Made by a program: the position numbers and the translations under genes. From CALITV01 sp964415795 (GTDB lineage: Bacteria > UBP6 > UBA1177 > JAKLFG01), in assembly GCA_964415795.1 (NCBI GenBank), contig CAYQBN010000018.1:1-40792 (forward strand): DNA of 40,792 nt. Reading direction: 5' to 3'. The first letter of the stretch is position 1, and every line of letters begins with the position of its first letter. The notes beneath the pieces were generated by a model. It did no database searches, was not told the origin of the DNA, and was given only the letters and a program-made list of their open reading frames with translations. Shown here one piece after another: positions 7,627-16,359 of this stretch.

Positions 7627-8997
7627 GTGAGAAGGTTGTTGATCGTTGCGCTGTGTTTACTCTTCACCGTTCCTTTGTTCGCAAAGAAAGTCCTGCTCAT
7701 GGAACCCATCATAAAAGATGTCGGCAACGAGCGGAAGATCACCAAAGAGATCGAAACGATTTTCAAAAAGAAGTACGATTATGTCTCCTACGAGGACATC
7801 AAACCCAAGCTCCTCGACAAACTCAAGAAATGCGGAAGCAAGACCGAGTGCTGGTACGAGGAGGCGGGTGACGCCGAGTTCGACTATGCGGCGCTTTTCC
7901 TCGTAAAGGAGGAAGACGACGAAGTTCTGGTGCGGCTCGTCGTAATAGACATAGACGGCGAAGATACCGTCGCCGACAAGAAACAGACCTTCCCTTCGGC
8001 TGACGATATCTCGGCGAAAAAACTTTACAGCAAACTGGTCAAAGAATCCTTGTCGAAAATAGCCAAGAAGATAGCCCGATCGGAAGAAGACACAGAAGAC
8101 GAGGAAGACGGTTCCTCCGCGGAGCTCGAGCGCAAGAAACGCGAAGAGGACCTCGAACGGAAAAAAGCGCAGGAGCGCGAAGAGCGCGAGCGGCGGCTCG
8201 AGGAGGAGCGCCGGAAACGCGAAGAAGAGATAGCCCGCAAGGAACGGGAGCGCGAGGAACGCGAACGCCAACGCCGCCTCGAAGAGGAACGGCGCCGCGA
8301 GGAAGAGGCTCGGGAACGGGAGCGTCTTGAACGCGAGCGTGAGCGCCGTGAGCAGGAACGCCAGAAGGAACTCGAGCGCAAGCGCGCCGAGCTCGAAAAG
8401 AACGCCGAAAAGCTTTCCCGAGCTCGTGAGCTTGTCCTTCAAATGTGTTCAAAGGGCAAATACAACGAGGCGATCGAGGCGATCGTCAAGGTGAGCCAGT
8501 TGAAGTGCGAGTGCGAAGAGGATGCCAAAGTGCTCGCGCTCAAGAGTCAACTGCTCAACTTCAACAAGGTACGCGACAAGATCCTCGAAGGGGTGAACCT
8601 CCTCAACTACAGCCTTATTCTCGACAACCTCGAGGCAGCCCGCGCGCTCGATCAGGAGATCGTTCCCGGGGGCACCGACTTCTCTCAGCGTATAGACAAG
8701 ATCTACGCGATTGGCTACTACGCCAAGGCGCTCGACATGGAGAAAAAGGACAACTATGTCGTCGCCAACGAGAACTACGAGAAGTGCCTTCAGAAGGATC
8801 CAGACAAGGCCGAGTGCAAGAAGTGGTTCGACGAAAAAGACAAGACCGTGAAGAAGCTCTTCGATAAGGCGAAGGTCATGAAGAGTTTCAACCCGACCAA
8901 GGCAAAGGAACTCTTCCGTTCCATCCTCAAGCTCGTCACCGCCGAGAACGAGTTCTACAAAGAGGCCGAGAAAGAACTCAAATCAATGGAATACTGA
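7627..8997 (+). CDS. Secreted protein with long Glu/Arg-rich helix and TPR-like C-terminus
   Basis: 456 aa from GTG 7627, with GGAGGAGC upstream; a longer frame from 7588 lacks such a site. A signal peptide (RRLLIVALCLLFTVPLFA) is followed by a globular domain of about 120 residues that begins KKVLLMEPIIKDV. Residues about 160-265 are almost only Glu, Arg, Lys and Leu, which predicts a single alpha helix or coiled coil. The C-terminal 180 residues have TPR-like helices (YYAKALDMEKKDNYVVANEN). The N-terminal part may be distantly related to the KVAVIDI protein at 14108. A periplasmic scaffold or spacer is likely; the function is unknown. Confidence 0.75.
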   Translation: MRRLLIVALCLLFTVPLFAKKVLLMEPIIKDVGNERKITKEIETIFKKKYDYVSYEDIKPKLLDKLKKCGSKTECWYEEAGDAEFDYAALFLVKEEDDEVLVRLVVIDIDGEDTVADKKQTFPSADDISAKKLYSKLVKESLSKIAKKIARSEEDTEDEEDGSSAELERKKREEDLERKKAQEREERERRLEEERRKREEEIARKEREREERERQRRLEEERRREEEARERERLERERERREQERQKELERKRAELEKNAEKLSRARELVLQMCSKGKYNEAIEAIVKVSQLKCECEEDAKVLALKSQLLNFNKVRDKILEGVNLLNYSLILDNLEAARALDQEIVPGGTDFSQRIDKIYAIGYYAKALDMEKKDNYVVANENYEKCLQKDPDKAECKKWFDEKDKTVKKLFDKAKVMKSFNPTKAKELFRSILKLVTAENEFYKEAEKELKSMEY

Positions 8998-9008
8998 CGA
9001 AGCACCCC

Positions 9009-9956
9009 GTGCTTTGTCGTCGCCTTCTCCTCATTCTCATCGCCATATCCGTTCCGGTGGTTCTTTCTCTCCTCTCGTGCAAACGCATGCGCACCCTTTG
9101 TGAAGGTAACGATTGTCGCATCATTACCGAAAGCGGCGATTTTCTCCGTGTAGATAATGGAACATGGCCCTATTGGTATCGTTTCGACGGCCACGAACTT
9201 CGTCGGCTCGACGGGATGTATCCCGGATCGGTGCCTCTCGCCTACCAACCGAAACTCAACATCCTCGCGGCCAAATCGCTCTCGGGGGACGGCATGCGAC
9301 TCACCCTCTATCGTGGCGGTCAAGGCACCTTAGAACGGATACGGACCCGCAACTTCATGACCGACGAGATACTCTCGCTCTGTCTCAATGAGGACGGTTC
9401 CCTCTGGATGCTCCACGCCGGGAGACCGGAAGGGCACGGTGCCCGCCAATTCATACTGAGCGGCGGCTCGCTGGCTCTCGAAGATTGGCACAACTATTTC
9501 CTCACGAGTGAACGGGAAAGCGATACCTTCGGCGGCACCGTAATCGAGAAGCCCGTTTCGTTGTTCTGCCGCGCGGAGGGAGTTTTTCTAGTGACATTCC
9601 TCTATTCGGGAGAAGGAGAGCGGCAGCTTCTCCGACTCCCTCGCTTCAGTCTCCTCCAGATATATCTCTACCGCTTTGACAAAGAAAAACGACTTATGGA
9701 TCCGGTGTCGGCAGTGACGCCTCGCGGCAGTGGGGCGGTCACGCCGTGGGTAGACCCGCAAAGCGGGCGTCTGTTGATCTCACAAGGAGGACACCTCACG
9801 ATACAGGAAGGATTCGGATTTCCCGAATCGTTCGACCTGCCCGGCACCACTGAGATCCTGTTCGGGACCGCAGAAGAGAAGACACGGATCTATCTCATCC
9901 AAGAAGAGTCTGGGAGAATAACCGGCACATCGGCGTCGTTGCCGGCTCAACGCTGA
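9009..9956 (+). CDS. Predicted lipoprotein of unknown function
   Basis: 315 aa starting at GTG 9009, 11 bp after the previous stop. The N-terminus is a lipoprotein signal with lipobox LLSC (Cys24). The rest is rich in beta-strand-like segments (LSLCLNEDGSLWMLHAG, DPQSGRLLISQGGHLTIQ) that suggest a propeller-like fold, but no family is recognised. The ribosome-binding site is weak, so translation may be coupled to the upstream gene. The stop is only 3 bp from that of pepT, transcribed from the other side. Confidence 0.65.
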   Translation: MLCRRLLLILIAISVPVVLSLLSCKRMRTLCEGNDCRIITESGDFLRVDNGTWPYWYRFDGHELRRLDGMYPGSVPLAYQPKLNILAAKSLSGDGMRLTLYRGGQGTLERIRTRNFMTDEILSLCLNEDGSLWMLHAGRPEGHGARQFILSGGSLALEDWHNYFLTSERESDTFGGTVIEKPVSLFCRAEGVFLVTFLYSGEGERQLLRLPRFSLLQIYLYRFDKEKRLMDPVSAVTPRGSGAVTPWVDPQSGRLLISQGGHLTIQEGFGFPESFDLPGTTEILFGTAEEKTRIYLIQEESGRITGTSASLPAQR

Positions 9957-9959
9957 TAG

Positions 9960-11192
9960 CTACTTCTTCTTTGTGTAGAGATCGATGATCTTGAGAATGA
10001 CGGCGGTCGCCTTTTCCATTGATTCGACCACGACATACTCGAGTTTACCGTGGAAGTTGTGCCCGCCGGCAAAGATATTGGGACACGGGAGCCCCATGTA
10101 AGAGAGGCGCGATCCATCGGTCCCACCGCGGATGGGAACCACCTTCGGCTCCACCCCGCATTCTTCCATCGCTTTCTTCGCGGTCTCGACGATGTGGAAG
10201 ACCGGCTCGACCTTTTCGCGCATATTGAAGTACTGGTCCTTGAGTTCGAGCGTGGCGACACCATCGCCGAACTTGCGGTTGATGAATGCGACGACATCGG
10301 TCATGAGTTTCTTCTTTTCCTCGAACTTCTTTCGGTCATGATCACGAATGATGTACTTGAAGGTCGCCTTTTCAACGGTGCCGTCGAACCGCATGATATG
10401 AAAGAATCCTTCGTAGCCGGTCGTGAACTCGGGTCGTTGTTCCACCGGTAAAAGCGCGTTGAGCTCCATCCCGATGAGAATCGCGTTCTTCATCCGGTCC
10501 TTGGCATAACCGGGATGGATATTGCGTCCCTGTATGGTGATCGCCGCCATCGCCGCGTTGAAGTTCTCATACTCGAGTTCTCCGATCGCACCGCCATCCA
10601 TCGTGTAGGCGAAATCGGCGCCGAACTTCTTGACATCGAAATGATCGACGCCGCGGCCGACCTCCTCGTCGGGAGTGAAAGCGACCTTGATAGTGCCGTG
10701 CTCTATCTCGGGATGTTTCACGAGGTGTTCGAGCGCCGTCATGATCTCGGCGACACCCGCCTTATCGTCGGCGCCGAGCAAGGTCGTGCCATCGGTCACG
10801 ATAAGAGTTTGGCCTTTGTACTGCCTTATCTCGGGAAAGTCGCTCACCCGTATCCAGAGGTCGAGGTCCTTGTTGAGAAGGATGTCCTTTCCGTCGTAGT
10901 TCTCGATGAGACGTGGCTTCACATTGGCCCCCGGCATATCGGGGCTCGTATCCATGTGAGCGATGAATCCGATCGTCGGCACCTTCTTCTTGGTGTTCGC
11001 CGGCAGTTCGGCCATCACATAACCGTATTCGTCGAGCGAGACATTCTTGAGACCCAGTTCTTCCAATTCCTTTTTAAGGAGCCGCGCGAGGTCGAGTTGC
11101 TTGGCCGAGGAAGGAGAACTTTCCGAATTCTCGTCCGATTGCGTGTCGATAGCGACATACCGAAGAAACTTCTCAAGGACCGTGCTCTTCAT
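9960..11192 (-). CDS. pepT: Peptidase T (tripeptide aminopeptidase)
   Basis: 410 aa, very close to the length of E. coli PepT. This cytoplasmic dizinc M20 enzyme removes the N-terminal residue from tripeptides. Metal-site motifs are all present: AHMDTSPD (His79, Asp81), GADDKAG (Asp142), the Glu pair in PDEEVGRG (176-177), YTMDGG, and the late His in FAGGHNFHGKLE. ATG 11192 has GGAGG upstream. The gene is transcribed alone, divergent from the AraC-type regulator. Confidence 0.96.
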   Translation of the reverse strand: MKSTVLEKFLRYVAIDTQSDENSESSPSSAKQLDLARLLKKELEELGLKNVSLDEYGYVMAELPANTKKKVPTIGFIAHMDTSPDMPGANVKPRLIENYDGKDILLNKDLDLWIRVSDFPEIRQYKGQTLIVTDGTTLLGADDKAGVAEIMTALEHLVKHPEIEHGTIKVAFTPDEEVGRGVDHFDVKKFGADFAYTMDGGAIGELEYENFNAAMAAITIQGRNIHPGYAKDRMKNAILIGMELNALLPVEQRPEFTTGYEGFFHIMRFDGTVEKATFKYIIRDHDRKKFEEKKKLMTDVVAFINRKFGDGVATLELKDQYFNMREKVEPVFHIVETAKKAMEECGVEPKVVPIRGGTDGSRLSYMGLPCPNIFAGGHNFHGKLEYVVVESMEKATAVILKIIDLYTKKK

Positions 11193-11227
11193 GACCGCCT
11201 CCGTGCAGTTGGTTCTTTGACCTTTTC

Positions 11228-11256
11228 ACCCTAGCCGCTCGTCATGGCGAAGTCAA
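11228..11256 (-). promoter_or_regulatory. Candidate pepT promoter
   Basis: Minus strand TTGACT, 17-bp spacer, TAGGGT, 36 bp before the pepT start. The -35 box is good and the -10 box is weak. Confidence 0.4.
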
Positions 11257-11264
11257 GGAAGCAT

Positions 11265-11292
11265 TTGACGAAGCGTAAGGGACGGCTATACT
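11265..11292 (+). promoter_or_regulatory. Promoter of the membrane AraC-type regulator
   Basis: TTGACG (11265-11270), 16-bp spacer, TATACT (11287-11292), 40 bp before ATG 11333. Confidence 0.65.
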
Positions 11293-11332
11293 AAAGTGTC
11301 CTCGGACGCGATCCACCATGTCAGGAGGCCCG

Positions 11333-12487
11333 ATGTTCCTCTCTATCTGCGGCGGCGTTCTGACCCTTTTCGTCGCGACCGCGCTCTGCACCAAGCCGTG
11401 GAAACACCGGAGCGAACGCTGGCTCGCGATCCTTCTTTTCTATCTCGCGTTCGACCTCTTCCTCCACGGCTACCGTGCCGGTGCCCTCTACCGCTCCTTT
11501 CCCCACCTCCTCGGCTTCGACCGTTCCCTCCCCTTCCTCTACGGCCCGTTCCTCTATCTCCTTTCCCTCTCGGTGACCGGACACCTTTCGTTCGGACCGC
11601 GCCATCTCCTTCACTTCGGTCCGTTCCTCATCCACCTCGCCTTTCTCGTTCCCTTCCATCTCAAGAACGGCGCCACCAAGATATTCCTCGAGGAGAACTT
11701 CATCCCCGGCATCGCGAGCATCGAGCCGGCGCCGCGGCTTTTCTTCCTTCTCAAGACGGCGTCGCTCCTCGGGTATCTCATCGCCGCATTCGCCGTGACG
11801 GCGCGCTACGAACGGCTCATCCGCGAATTCTTCTCGGAAGTGAGCCACTATCAGCTCACCGGCCTGCGCATGCTTCTTTTCGTCGCCGCGATACAACTGC
11901 TCTCGCTTTTCGGCGCCGGGGCGACCTACTTCGTGATACAGCCCGCCTTCGTGCGTCCCGACCTCCCCACCGGCTACTATGTCGGCCACATCCTCCTCGC
12001 CGCTTTCATCGGTATCCAACTCATCAGGACGCCCGACCTTTGGCGCAACCTGCCCGACATCGAGCGCCTGCTCGAACCGGACCTCGCCGTCAGCGTTCCG
12101 GCGGAAGAGGCCGACAAGTACGCCAAGACGCGCATCGAACCGGCGCTCGCCGCCGAATACCGCGACCGGCTCGTCGCTCACATGGAAAAGGAGCGTCCGT
12201 TCAAAGACCCGCTTCTCACCTTGCCCCAACTCGCCAAACAGATCGGCATCGCGCCGCACCACCTCTCGCAGGTCATCAACGGCCTCCTCGGGATGAACTT
12301 CTACACCTTTGTGAACCGTCACCGCATCGAGTATGCGAAGAAACTGCTCGCCGAGGGGGCCGAGAACATCCTCGCGGTCGCCTATGAGTGCGGCTTCAAC
12401 GCGAAGTCGGCCTTCAACACCCACTTCCGGAAGTACACCGGCATGACCCCGAGCGAGTTCCGTAAGGCTAATTCACCGCGTTCTTGA
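11333..12487 (+). CDS. Membrane-anchored AraC-family transcriptional regulator
   Basis: 384 aa from ATG 11333, preceded by AGGAGG with a short 4-bp spacing; ATG 11318 has no such site. About seven hydrophobic helices fill residues 1-230. The C-terminal 100 residues form the double helix-turn-helix of AraC/XylS proteins (LPQLAKQIGIAPHHLSQVI, then ILAVAYECGFNAKSAFNTHF and GMTPSEFRK). A regulator that senses in the membrane and binds DNA from the cytoplasmic side is the simplest reading. Its target is unknown. The 3' end overlaps the convergent AgmX-like gene by 20 bp. Confidence 0.88.
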   Translation: MFLSICGGVLTLFVATALCTKPWKHRSERWLAILLFYLAFDLFLHGYRAGALYRSFPHLLGFDRSLPFLYGPFLYLLSLSVTGHLSFGPRHLLHFGPFLIHLAFLVPFHLKNGATKIFLEENFIPGIASIEPAPRLFFLLKTASLLGYLIAAFAVTARYERLIREFFSEVSHYQLTGLRMLLFVAAIQLLSLFGAGATYFVIQPAFVRPDLPTGYYVGHILLAAFIGIQLIRTPDLWRNLPDIERLLEPDLAVSVPAEEADKYAKTRIEPALAAEYRDRLVAHMEKERPFKDPLLTLPQLAKQIGIAPHHLSQVINGLLGMNFYTFVNRHRIEYAKKLLAEGAENILAVAYECGFNAKSAFNTHFRKYTGMTPSEFRKANSPRS

Positions 12488-13883
12488 AGACGAACGGATA
12501 GTTGACGACGACGGTTCCGCCCCCCTTCGGCGCCGGGAAGCGTATCTTCTTCACGGCGTTCGCGACGCACTCCTCGACCACCGGACTGCCGATGGTCGAA
12601 CGCCCTTCGACGCTCTGCGAGGTAGCCACCTGCCCCGTCTTGGCGATGACGAAGTGAATGAGCACCTTGCCGAACATCGTCGGGTTCTTCGGAAGTTCTT
12701 TTTCGTAGCACCAGCGTATCTGCGCAAGGTGCCGTTTGATGTAGGCATCGACCACCGCCCGATCGAGCGCCCCCATCACGACCGCCCCGCCGCCGCCCGC
12801 CGTTATCTGCGACAACTCCTTGCCGCCGATGTGTCCCTTGTCCATGCCGTAACCGATGGTGTTCCCGATGCCGCCCTTTCCGCGCGTCGCAAGTCCGCCG
12901 ATGGAGAGGGCGTTCCCGCCGCCGCCGGGACCGAAGCCGCGCAGGCCGAGACCGCCGCTCCCGAACTGGTCAACCCCCTGCAGGCCGGTGACCATCCCGA
13001 GCGTCTTCTCGAGCCCCGCGCCGAGCCCGCCGCCGCCGAAGACACGGTCGAAACTCTGTGCCCCCGTCGAAAGCGCCCCCATGATTCCCGAACCGACGGC
13101 CACCTTCTCGTCCACCGACCGGCGCGATGAGCCTTGCGCGTTCATGACGCGGCTCTTCTTGTCGCCGACGCGCCCTTCCTCGCCGAGAGACTTGCGCGCC
13201 TGCGCCGCGTCAGGAAGGCCCTCCATCTTTTTCTTGAGGATGATCTTCTTCACCGGCTCTGGTTTCTCTACCGCGATGTCCTCCGGTGACGGCAGGCGGA
13301 TGATACCGTGTCCCGGATCGTGGACGGTAAGGTAGTCCACCTCTATCGGCGGCGTCTCGATGATGGCGTTCACGAGGAGAAGCCCCGCCGCGAAGACAAG
13401 CGCAAAGAGCGCCGCAAGCGAGTGGTCGAACTCTTCCCAGAGCGGCGCCGGCCGCACCTTCTCGCGAGCGGTCATCCGCACGACCACCGTGACCGGCCCG
13501 AACGAAAGGATGGCGCCGCCGCCCCGGTCGAGAGACACATCGCCGCCGGTGCGCCGCACCGCTTCCGCGACGCTCACCATGCCTTCGGGAAGGAAGACCT
13601 GACCGTTCATCGTACCGGTGAGACGCAACACGGCCTCTTTCTCGCCGACCGTCACGAGCCGGTGCGCCCGCTCATCGAAGAACGACTCGTCCACCGTGAT
13701 GTCGGCTTCGTCTCCATAGCCGATCGTCACTGCATCGCGCACCGCGACGACATGGGCGAGCCTCCCCTGCCAGATGACCCGGACCTCCGGGTAGCACCGC
13801 CCCTCAACCTTCTCATCGCGCAGATCGGGCACGAGCGGGAGGTCGTAAAGGAGCCGTTTTCTTACCTTCTCTTTCGCGTTCAT
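12468..13883 (-). CDS. AgmX/PglI-type TonB-like C-terminal protein with FHA-like N-terminus
   Basis: 471 aa from ATG 13883, with GGAGG five bases upstream; the ATG at 13895 overlaps that site. Residues about 20-130 resemble an FHA-like beta domain (VTIGYGDEADITVDE). One membrane helix follows (SLAALFALVFAAGLLLVNAII), then a Lys/Pro stretch and a long Gly-rich linker. The C-terminal about 100 residues match the AgmX/PglI C-terminal domain (IRWCYEKELPKNP, GKVLIHFVI, VNYPFVF), a TonB-C-like fold. Such proteins couple inner-membrane energy to envelope machines, including gliding in myxobacteria. No ExbB/ExbD genes are visible here. Confidence 0.82.
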   Translation of the reverse strand: MNAKEKVRKRLLYDLPLVPDLRDEKVEGRCYPEVRVIWQGRLAHVVAVRDAVTIGYGDEADITVDESFFDERAHRLVTVGEKEAVLRLTGTMNGQVFLPEGMVSVAEAVRRTGGDVSLDRGGGAILSFGPVTVVVRMTAREKVRPAPLWEEFDHSLAALFALVFAAGLLLVNAIIETPPIEVDYLTVHDPGHGIIRLPSPEDIAVEKPEPVKKIILKKKMEGLPDAAQARKSLGEEGRVGDKKSRVMNAQGSSRRSVDEKVAVGSGIMGALSTGAQSFDRVFGGGGLGAGLEKTLGMVTGLQGVDQFGSGGLGLRGFGPGGGGNALSIGGLATRGKGGIGNTIGYGMDKGHIGGKELSQITAGGGGAVVMGALDRAVVDAYIKRHLAQIRWCYEKELPKNPTMFGKVLIHFVIAKTGQVATSQSVEGRSTIGSPVVEECVANAVKKIRFPAPKGGGTVVVNYPFVFKNAVN

Positions 13884-13997
13884 GACACCCTCCATCGGTT
13901 GGTGTTTCGGTTGCCACGGACCTTCGTCCTTACAACCCCATCATGACGCATTTCCCAATGAAGTTCGTCCGTTATGAGAAGGAAGGACGCCGAAAAA

Positions 13998-14021
13998 GGT
14001 TCTGACTTATGAGTAAGAACC
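13998..14021. promoter_or_regulatory. Palindromic operator-like site
   Basis: GGTTCT and AGAACC are perfect inverted arms with 12 bp between, and the spacer itself holds ACT and AGT. It lies between two divergent genes, just upstream of a candidate promoter at 14048. Confidence 0.4.
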
Positions 14022-14047
14022 GGGGGAATCTACCGGTTTGACTTCCC

Positions 14048-14076
14048 TTGCGTTCCCGAATCCTTTGGGCTATTAT
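14048..14076 (+). promoter_or_regulatory. Candidate promoter of the 14108 gene
   Basis: TTGCGT, 17-bp spacer, TATTAT, 31 bp before ATG 14108. Confidence 0.5.
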
Positions 14077-14107
14077 TTTATGTTGTTCTGTCATATCAGG
14101 GGTCTCC

Positions 14108-14520
14108 ATGCGTCGTGCGCTCCTCCTTTTCCTTGCGCTTTTCCTCGCCGTTTCCCTCACAGCGGAAGAAAAGAAGCGCAAGGTCGCCGTCATAGACATC
14201 CTCGACACATCGGCCACGATCGACACGGCCATACTCGATCGGGCGACCCAGTACCTCTGGGACCGCATCGTCGCCACCAAGTCGTTCATCGTCATCGCCC
14301 GTGACCGGCAAAAGGACGCGGCACTCGCCCTGCGCAAGGAGAGTTTCAAGGAATGCTACGACAAGACCTGCAACATACAACTCGCCCAGCGGCTCGCCGC
14401 CGACACGATGCTCGAGACGCGCATCACCAACTTCGGCGGACCTTCCTCGCCCTCACGCGGCGCACCGACCACCGCCTTTTTTCAACGCGCATCGAAGCAA
14501 TGGAGTGGCTGAGGGATTAG
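14108..14520 (+). pseudogene. Secreted KVAVIDI-type protein, apparently frameshifted and shortened
   Basis: ATG 14108 follows an AGGGG site. A signal peptide (RRALLLFLALFLAVSLTA) is followed by KRKVAVIDI, IVIARDR and FKECYDKTCNIQLAQRLAADTMLETRI. This pattern is seen in periplasmic proteins of myxobacteria and relatives whose function is not established. The original frame stops at 14512 after a low-complexity tail. From about 14437 the -1 frame reads more naturally (RTFLALTRRTDHRLF, then a stop at 14520), which suggests loss of one base near 14435-14440. Even so, only about 137 residues remain, shorter than I would expect for the family. It is followed by repeat-like hairpins instead of more coding sequence. 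Confidence 0.5.
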
Positions 14521-14553
14521 CATGCGGGACACCCTGACTGTAAATTCCCTCAA

Positions 14554-14623
14554 GGCCCCTTTGAAAAGGGGCCGGAAGGAAGGACATGCGAAGCATCCTT
14601 CGCCTTCCTTGTCAAAGGAAGGC
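14554..14623. repeat. Cluster of hairpins between the frameshifted gene and the ferritin-like gene
   Basis: Perfect arms GGCCCCTTT/AAAGGGGCC (14554-14573) and GCCTTCCTT/AAGGAAGGC (14602-14623) flank ATGC-GAA-GCAT. GGAAGG at 14575-14580 can also pair with CCTTCC at 14603-14608, so alternative folds compete. It may be a mobile intergenic repeat or a terminator/attenuator. Confidence 0.6.
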
Positions 14624-14697
14624 TTACGGAAAGATTCGACCATAAAGGCGCAGTCGTTCTCTTCTCGTCCCCGCCGCGATCATAGGAGAATAAGCAC

Positions 14698-15243
14698 ATG
14701 ACCGACGAGATCATCATCGAAATAGAATCGGGCCACGAAAAGGAATCCACCATCGCCGTTCTCCGCAAACTCGGCGAACTCGAGACGGCCTCCGCCCTCC
14801 TCTACCGCACCTACGCCGGCGTCTGGCGCAAGGACAAGGACTTCTGGGGAGGGCTCGCTGTGACCGAGGAACGGCACCGCACCTACCTCGATGATCTCAT
14901 ACGGATGGTCGACGCGAACCCCGGACGCTTCACGCTGCGTCAGCGTTTCTCTATAACGATGGTGAACGAAGTCATCAAGAAGATACACCATCACATCAGC
15001 CTCACGCGGTCGGGACACCTCGAAGCCCAGCAGGCGCTTTACCATGCGCATCATCTCGAGAATCTCGCGGTCGAATCGGAACTGGCATGCCTGTTCCAAA
15101 GCGATGACCCCGAGTTCCTGCGCCTTTCTGGTGAGATACTGGCCGACGAAAAGGACCATCAGGGAACCATCAAGCGACTTCTGAAGGAACGGTGTCCGCG
15201 CCGCACGCTCAATGGCAAGAAACCCCGCGGAGCAACTCCATGA
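14698..15243 (+). CDS. Ferritin-like / rubrerythrin-type helical protein
   Basis: 181 aa from ATG 14698 with AGGAGA upstream. It is all helical with the spaced Glu/His pattern of a ferritin-like four-helix bundle: ELETASALLYR, EERHRTYLDDL, ENLAVESELA and EKDHQGTIKRLL. Such proteins bind a di-iron centre and act in iron or oxidative-stress handling, but the class is broad. The stop overlaps the next start by four bases (ATGA), so the rhodanese gene is translationally coupled. Confidence 0.65.
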   Translation: MTDEIIIEIESGHEKESTIAVLRKLGELETASALLYRTYAGVWRKDKDFWGGLAVTEERHRTYLDDLIRMVDANPGRFTLRQRFSITMVNEVIKKIHHHISLTRSGHLEAQQALYHAHHLENLAVESELACLFQSDDPEFLRLSGEILADEKDHQGTIKRLLKERCPRRTLNGKKPRGATP

Positions 15244-15680
15244 CCACTCTCCCCATCAAACACCTCACTATTGCCGCGCTGACGCTGGCCTTCCTTTCAG
15301 CCGCCGAAGCGCCGCAGTTCCCCGTCATCATCACGGCGAAAGAGGCGAAGGAAAAGTACTTCGGCAAGAGCGAAGTCGTCTTCATAGACAACCGCACCCC
15401 CGAAAAGTACTGCGAGGGCCACATTCCCGGCGCCGTGAACCTCCCCTACTTCGCCCCCGGCCACCCGACCAATGCCATGACCAAAGAGTCTCTCAAATCC
15501 TACGCCGGTAAAACGCTCATCTTTTACTGCAGCGGCGCCGACCGCGCGAAGCACGCCGTCGAGGCGGCACGCGGCTGGGGCATCGACCCGAAGAAGATAC
15601 TCTGGCTTAAGGAGGGTTTCCCCGCGTGGCAAAAAGCCGGCTACCCCGTCGAAAAGACCGAAGATGTCTGTCCGATATGA
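15240..15680 (+). CDS. Exported rhodanese-domain protein
   Basis: 146 aa from ATG 15240, overlapping the previous stop. A signal peptide (residues 1-20, ending AAEA) precedes one rhodanese domain with VVFIDNRTPEKYCEGHIPGAVNLPY and the active-site loop CSGADRA (Cys97). Rhodaneses move sulfur through a persulfide on this Cys. Export points to a periplasmic sulfur-carrier or redox role. The following gene starts 22 bp later. Confidence 0.88.
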   Translation: MTTLPIKHLTIAALTLAFLSAAEAPQFPVIITAKEAKEKYFGKSEVVFIDNRTPEKYCEGHIPGAVNLPYFAPGHPTNAMTKESLKSYAGKTLIFYCSGADRAKHAVEAARGWGIDPKKILWLKEGFPAWQKAGYPVEKTEDVCPI

Positions 15681-15702
15681 CCTGCACCGAGGGAGGTGGA
15701 CC

Positions 15703-16353
15703 ATGAGAATGTTCGCAGCGGCGCTGGGCATCCTCGCGTGCCTCGCGCTCTTGGGCGCCGAACCGGCCGGGAAACCGGCGGGCGGCGAGACGAAGTACCT
15801 TTTCGTGACCCCCGCGACACCCGGCGGTGTCATCCCCGCCGCTCTGGAGAAAGGTCTTCACATCGCGTTCCTCTTCGACCCGGGACAAAAAGAGTGGCTC
15901 AAGGTCATCGTCCCGGTGGTCAAAAGCACCAAGCCGCTTCTCCTCGTCCGCGGCGATCTCAAACCGGAAGAGACCTCCTACCTCAAAAAGATACTCGAAC
16001 AACTCGACTATGACGCGCTCGTCATCCACGCGAAACTAACCGCCGGCGACAGTCTCGGCCCCGTTCCCCTTACCGACATCATCACCATCGAACGGGTCGT
16101 GGACATTGATCACGGCTGGGTCGACTACGACCTCCGCCGCAGTGGGAAGCCGGAACGCGGCATCCTTCAAAGCAAACAGGATGCCCAAGACTTTACCGGC
16201 GACACCTTCGGCGTGGCAGGCGGCATGGTCTTCAAACAGGCAAAGATCGCCCTCGTGAACCTCGACCGCCCCGGCGCATCGCTTCCCAAAGGAATGACCA
16301 TCACCGTCATCTTCTCGGCAGAACCGGAGAAAGTGAAAGGACTCCTCAAATGA
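15703..16353 (+). CDS. Exported protein of unknown function
   Basis: 216 aa from ATG 15703, behind a strong GGGAGGTGG site. Residues 1-20 look like a signal peptide (MRMFAAALGILACLALLGAE). The mature part has alternating strands and helices (HIAFLFDPGQKEWLKVIVPVV, TKPLLLVRGDL) and a second half about 110 residues long. I do not recognise a family. It is probably cotranscribed with the rhodanese and ferritin-like genes. The next base after its stop region begins an intergenic repeat. Confidence 0.6.
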   Translation: MRMFAAALGILACLALLGAEPAGKPAGGETKYLFVTPATPGGVIPAALEKGLHIAFLFDPGQKEWLKVIVPVVKSTKPLLLVRGDLKPEETSYLKKILEQLDYDALVIHAKLTAGDSLGPVPLTDIITIERVVDIDHGWVDYDLRRSGKPERGILQSKQDAQDFTGDTFGVAGGMVFKQAKIALVNLDRPGASLPKGMTITVIFSAEPEKVKGLLK

Positions 16354-16359
16354 AGAAGA

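Noticed and set aside
11321..12424. 367-codon antisense frame under the AraC-type gene
   Set aside because: Its composition is Glu/Arg/Gly-rich shadow sequence, and the plus strand has a clear AraC domain and promoter.
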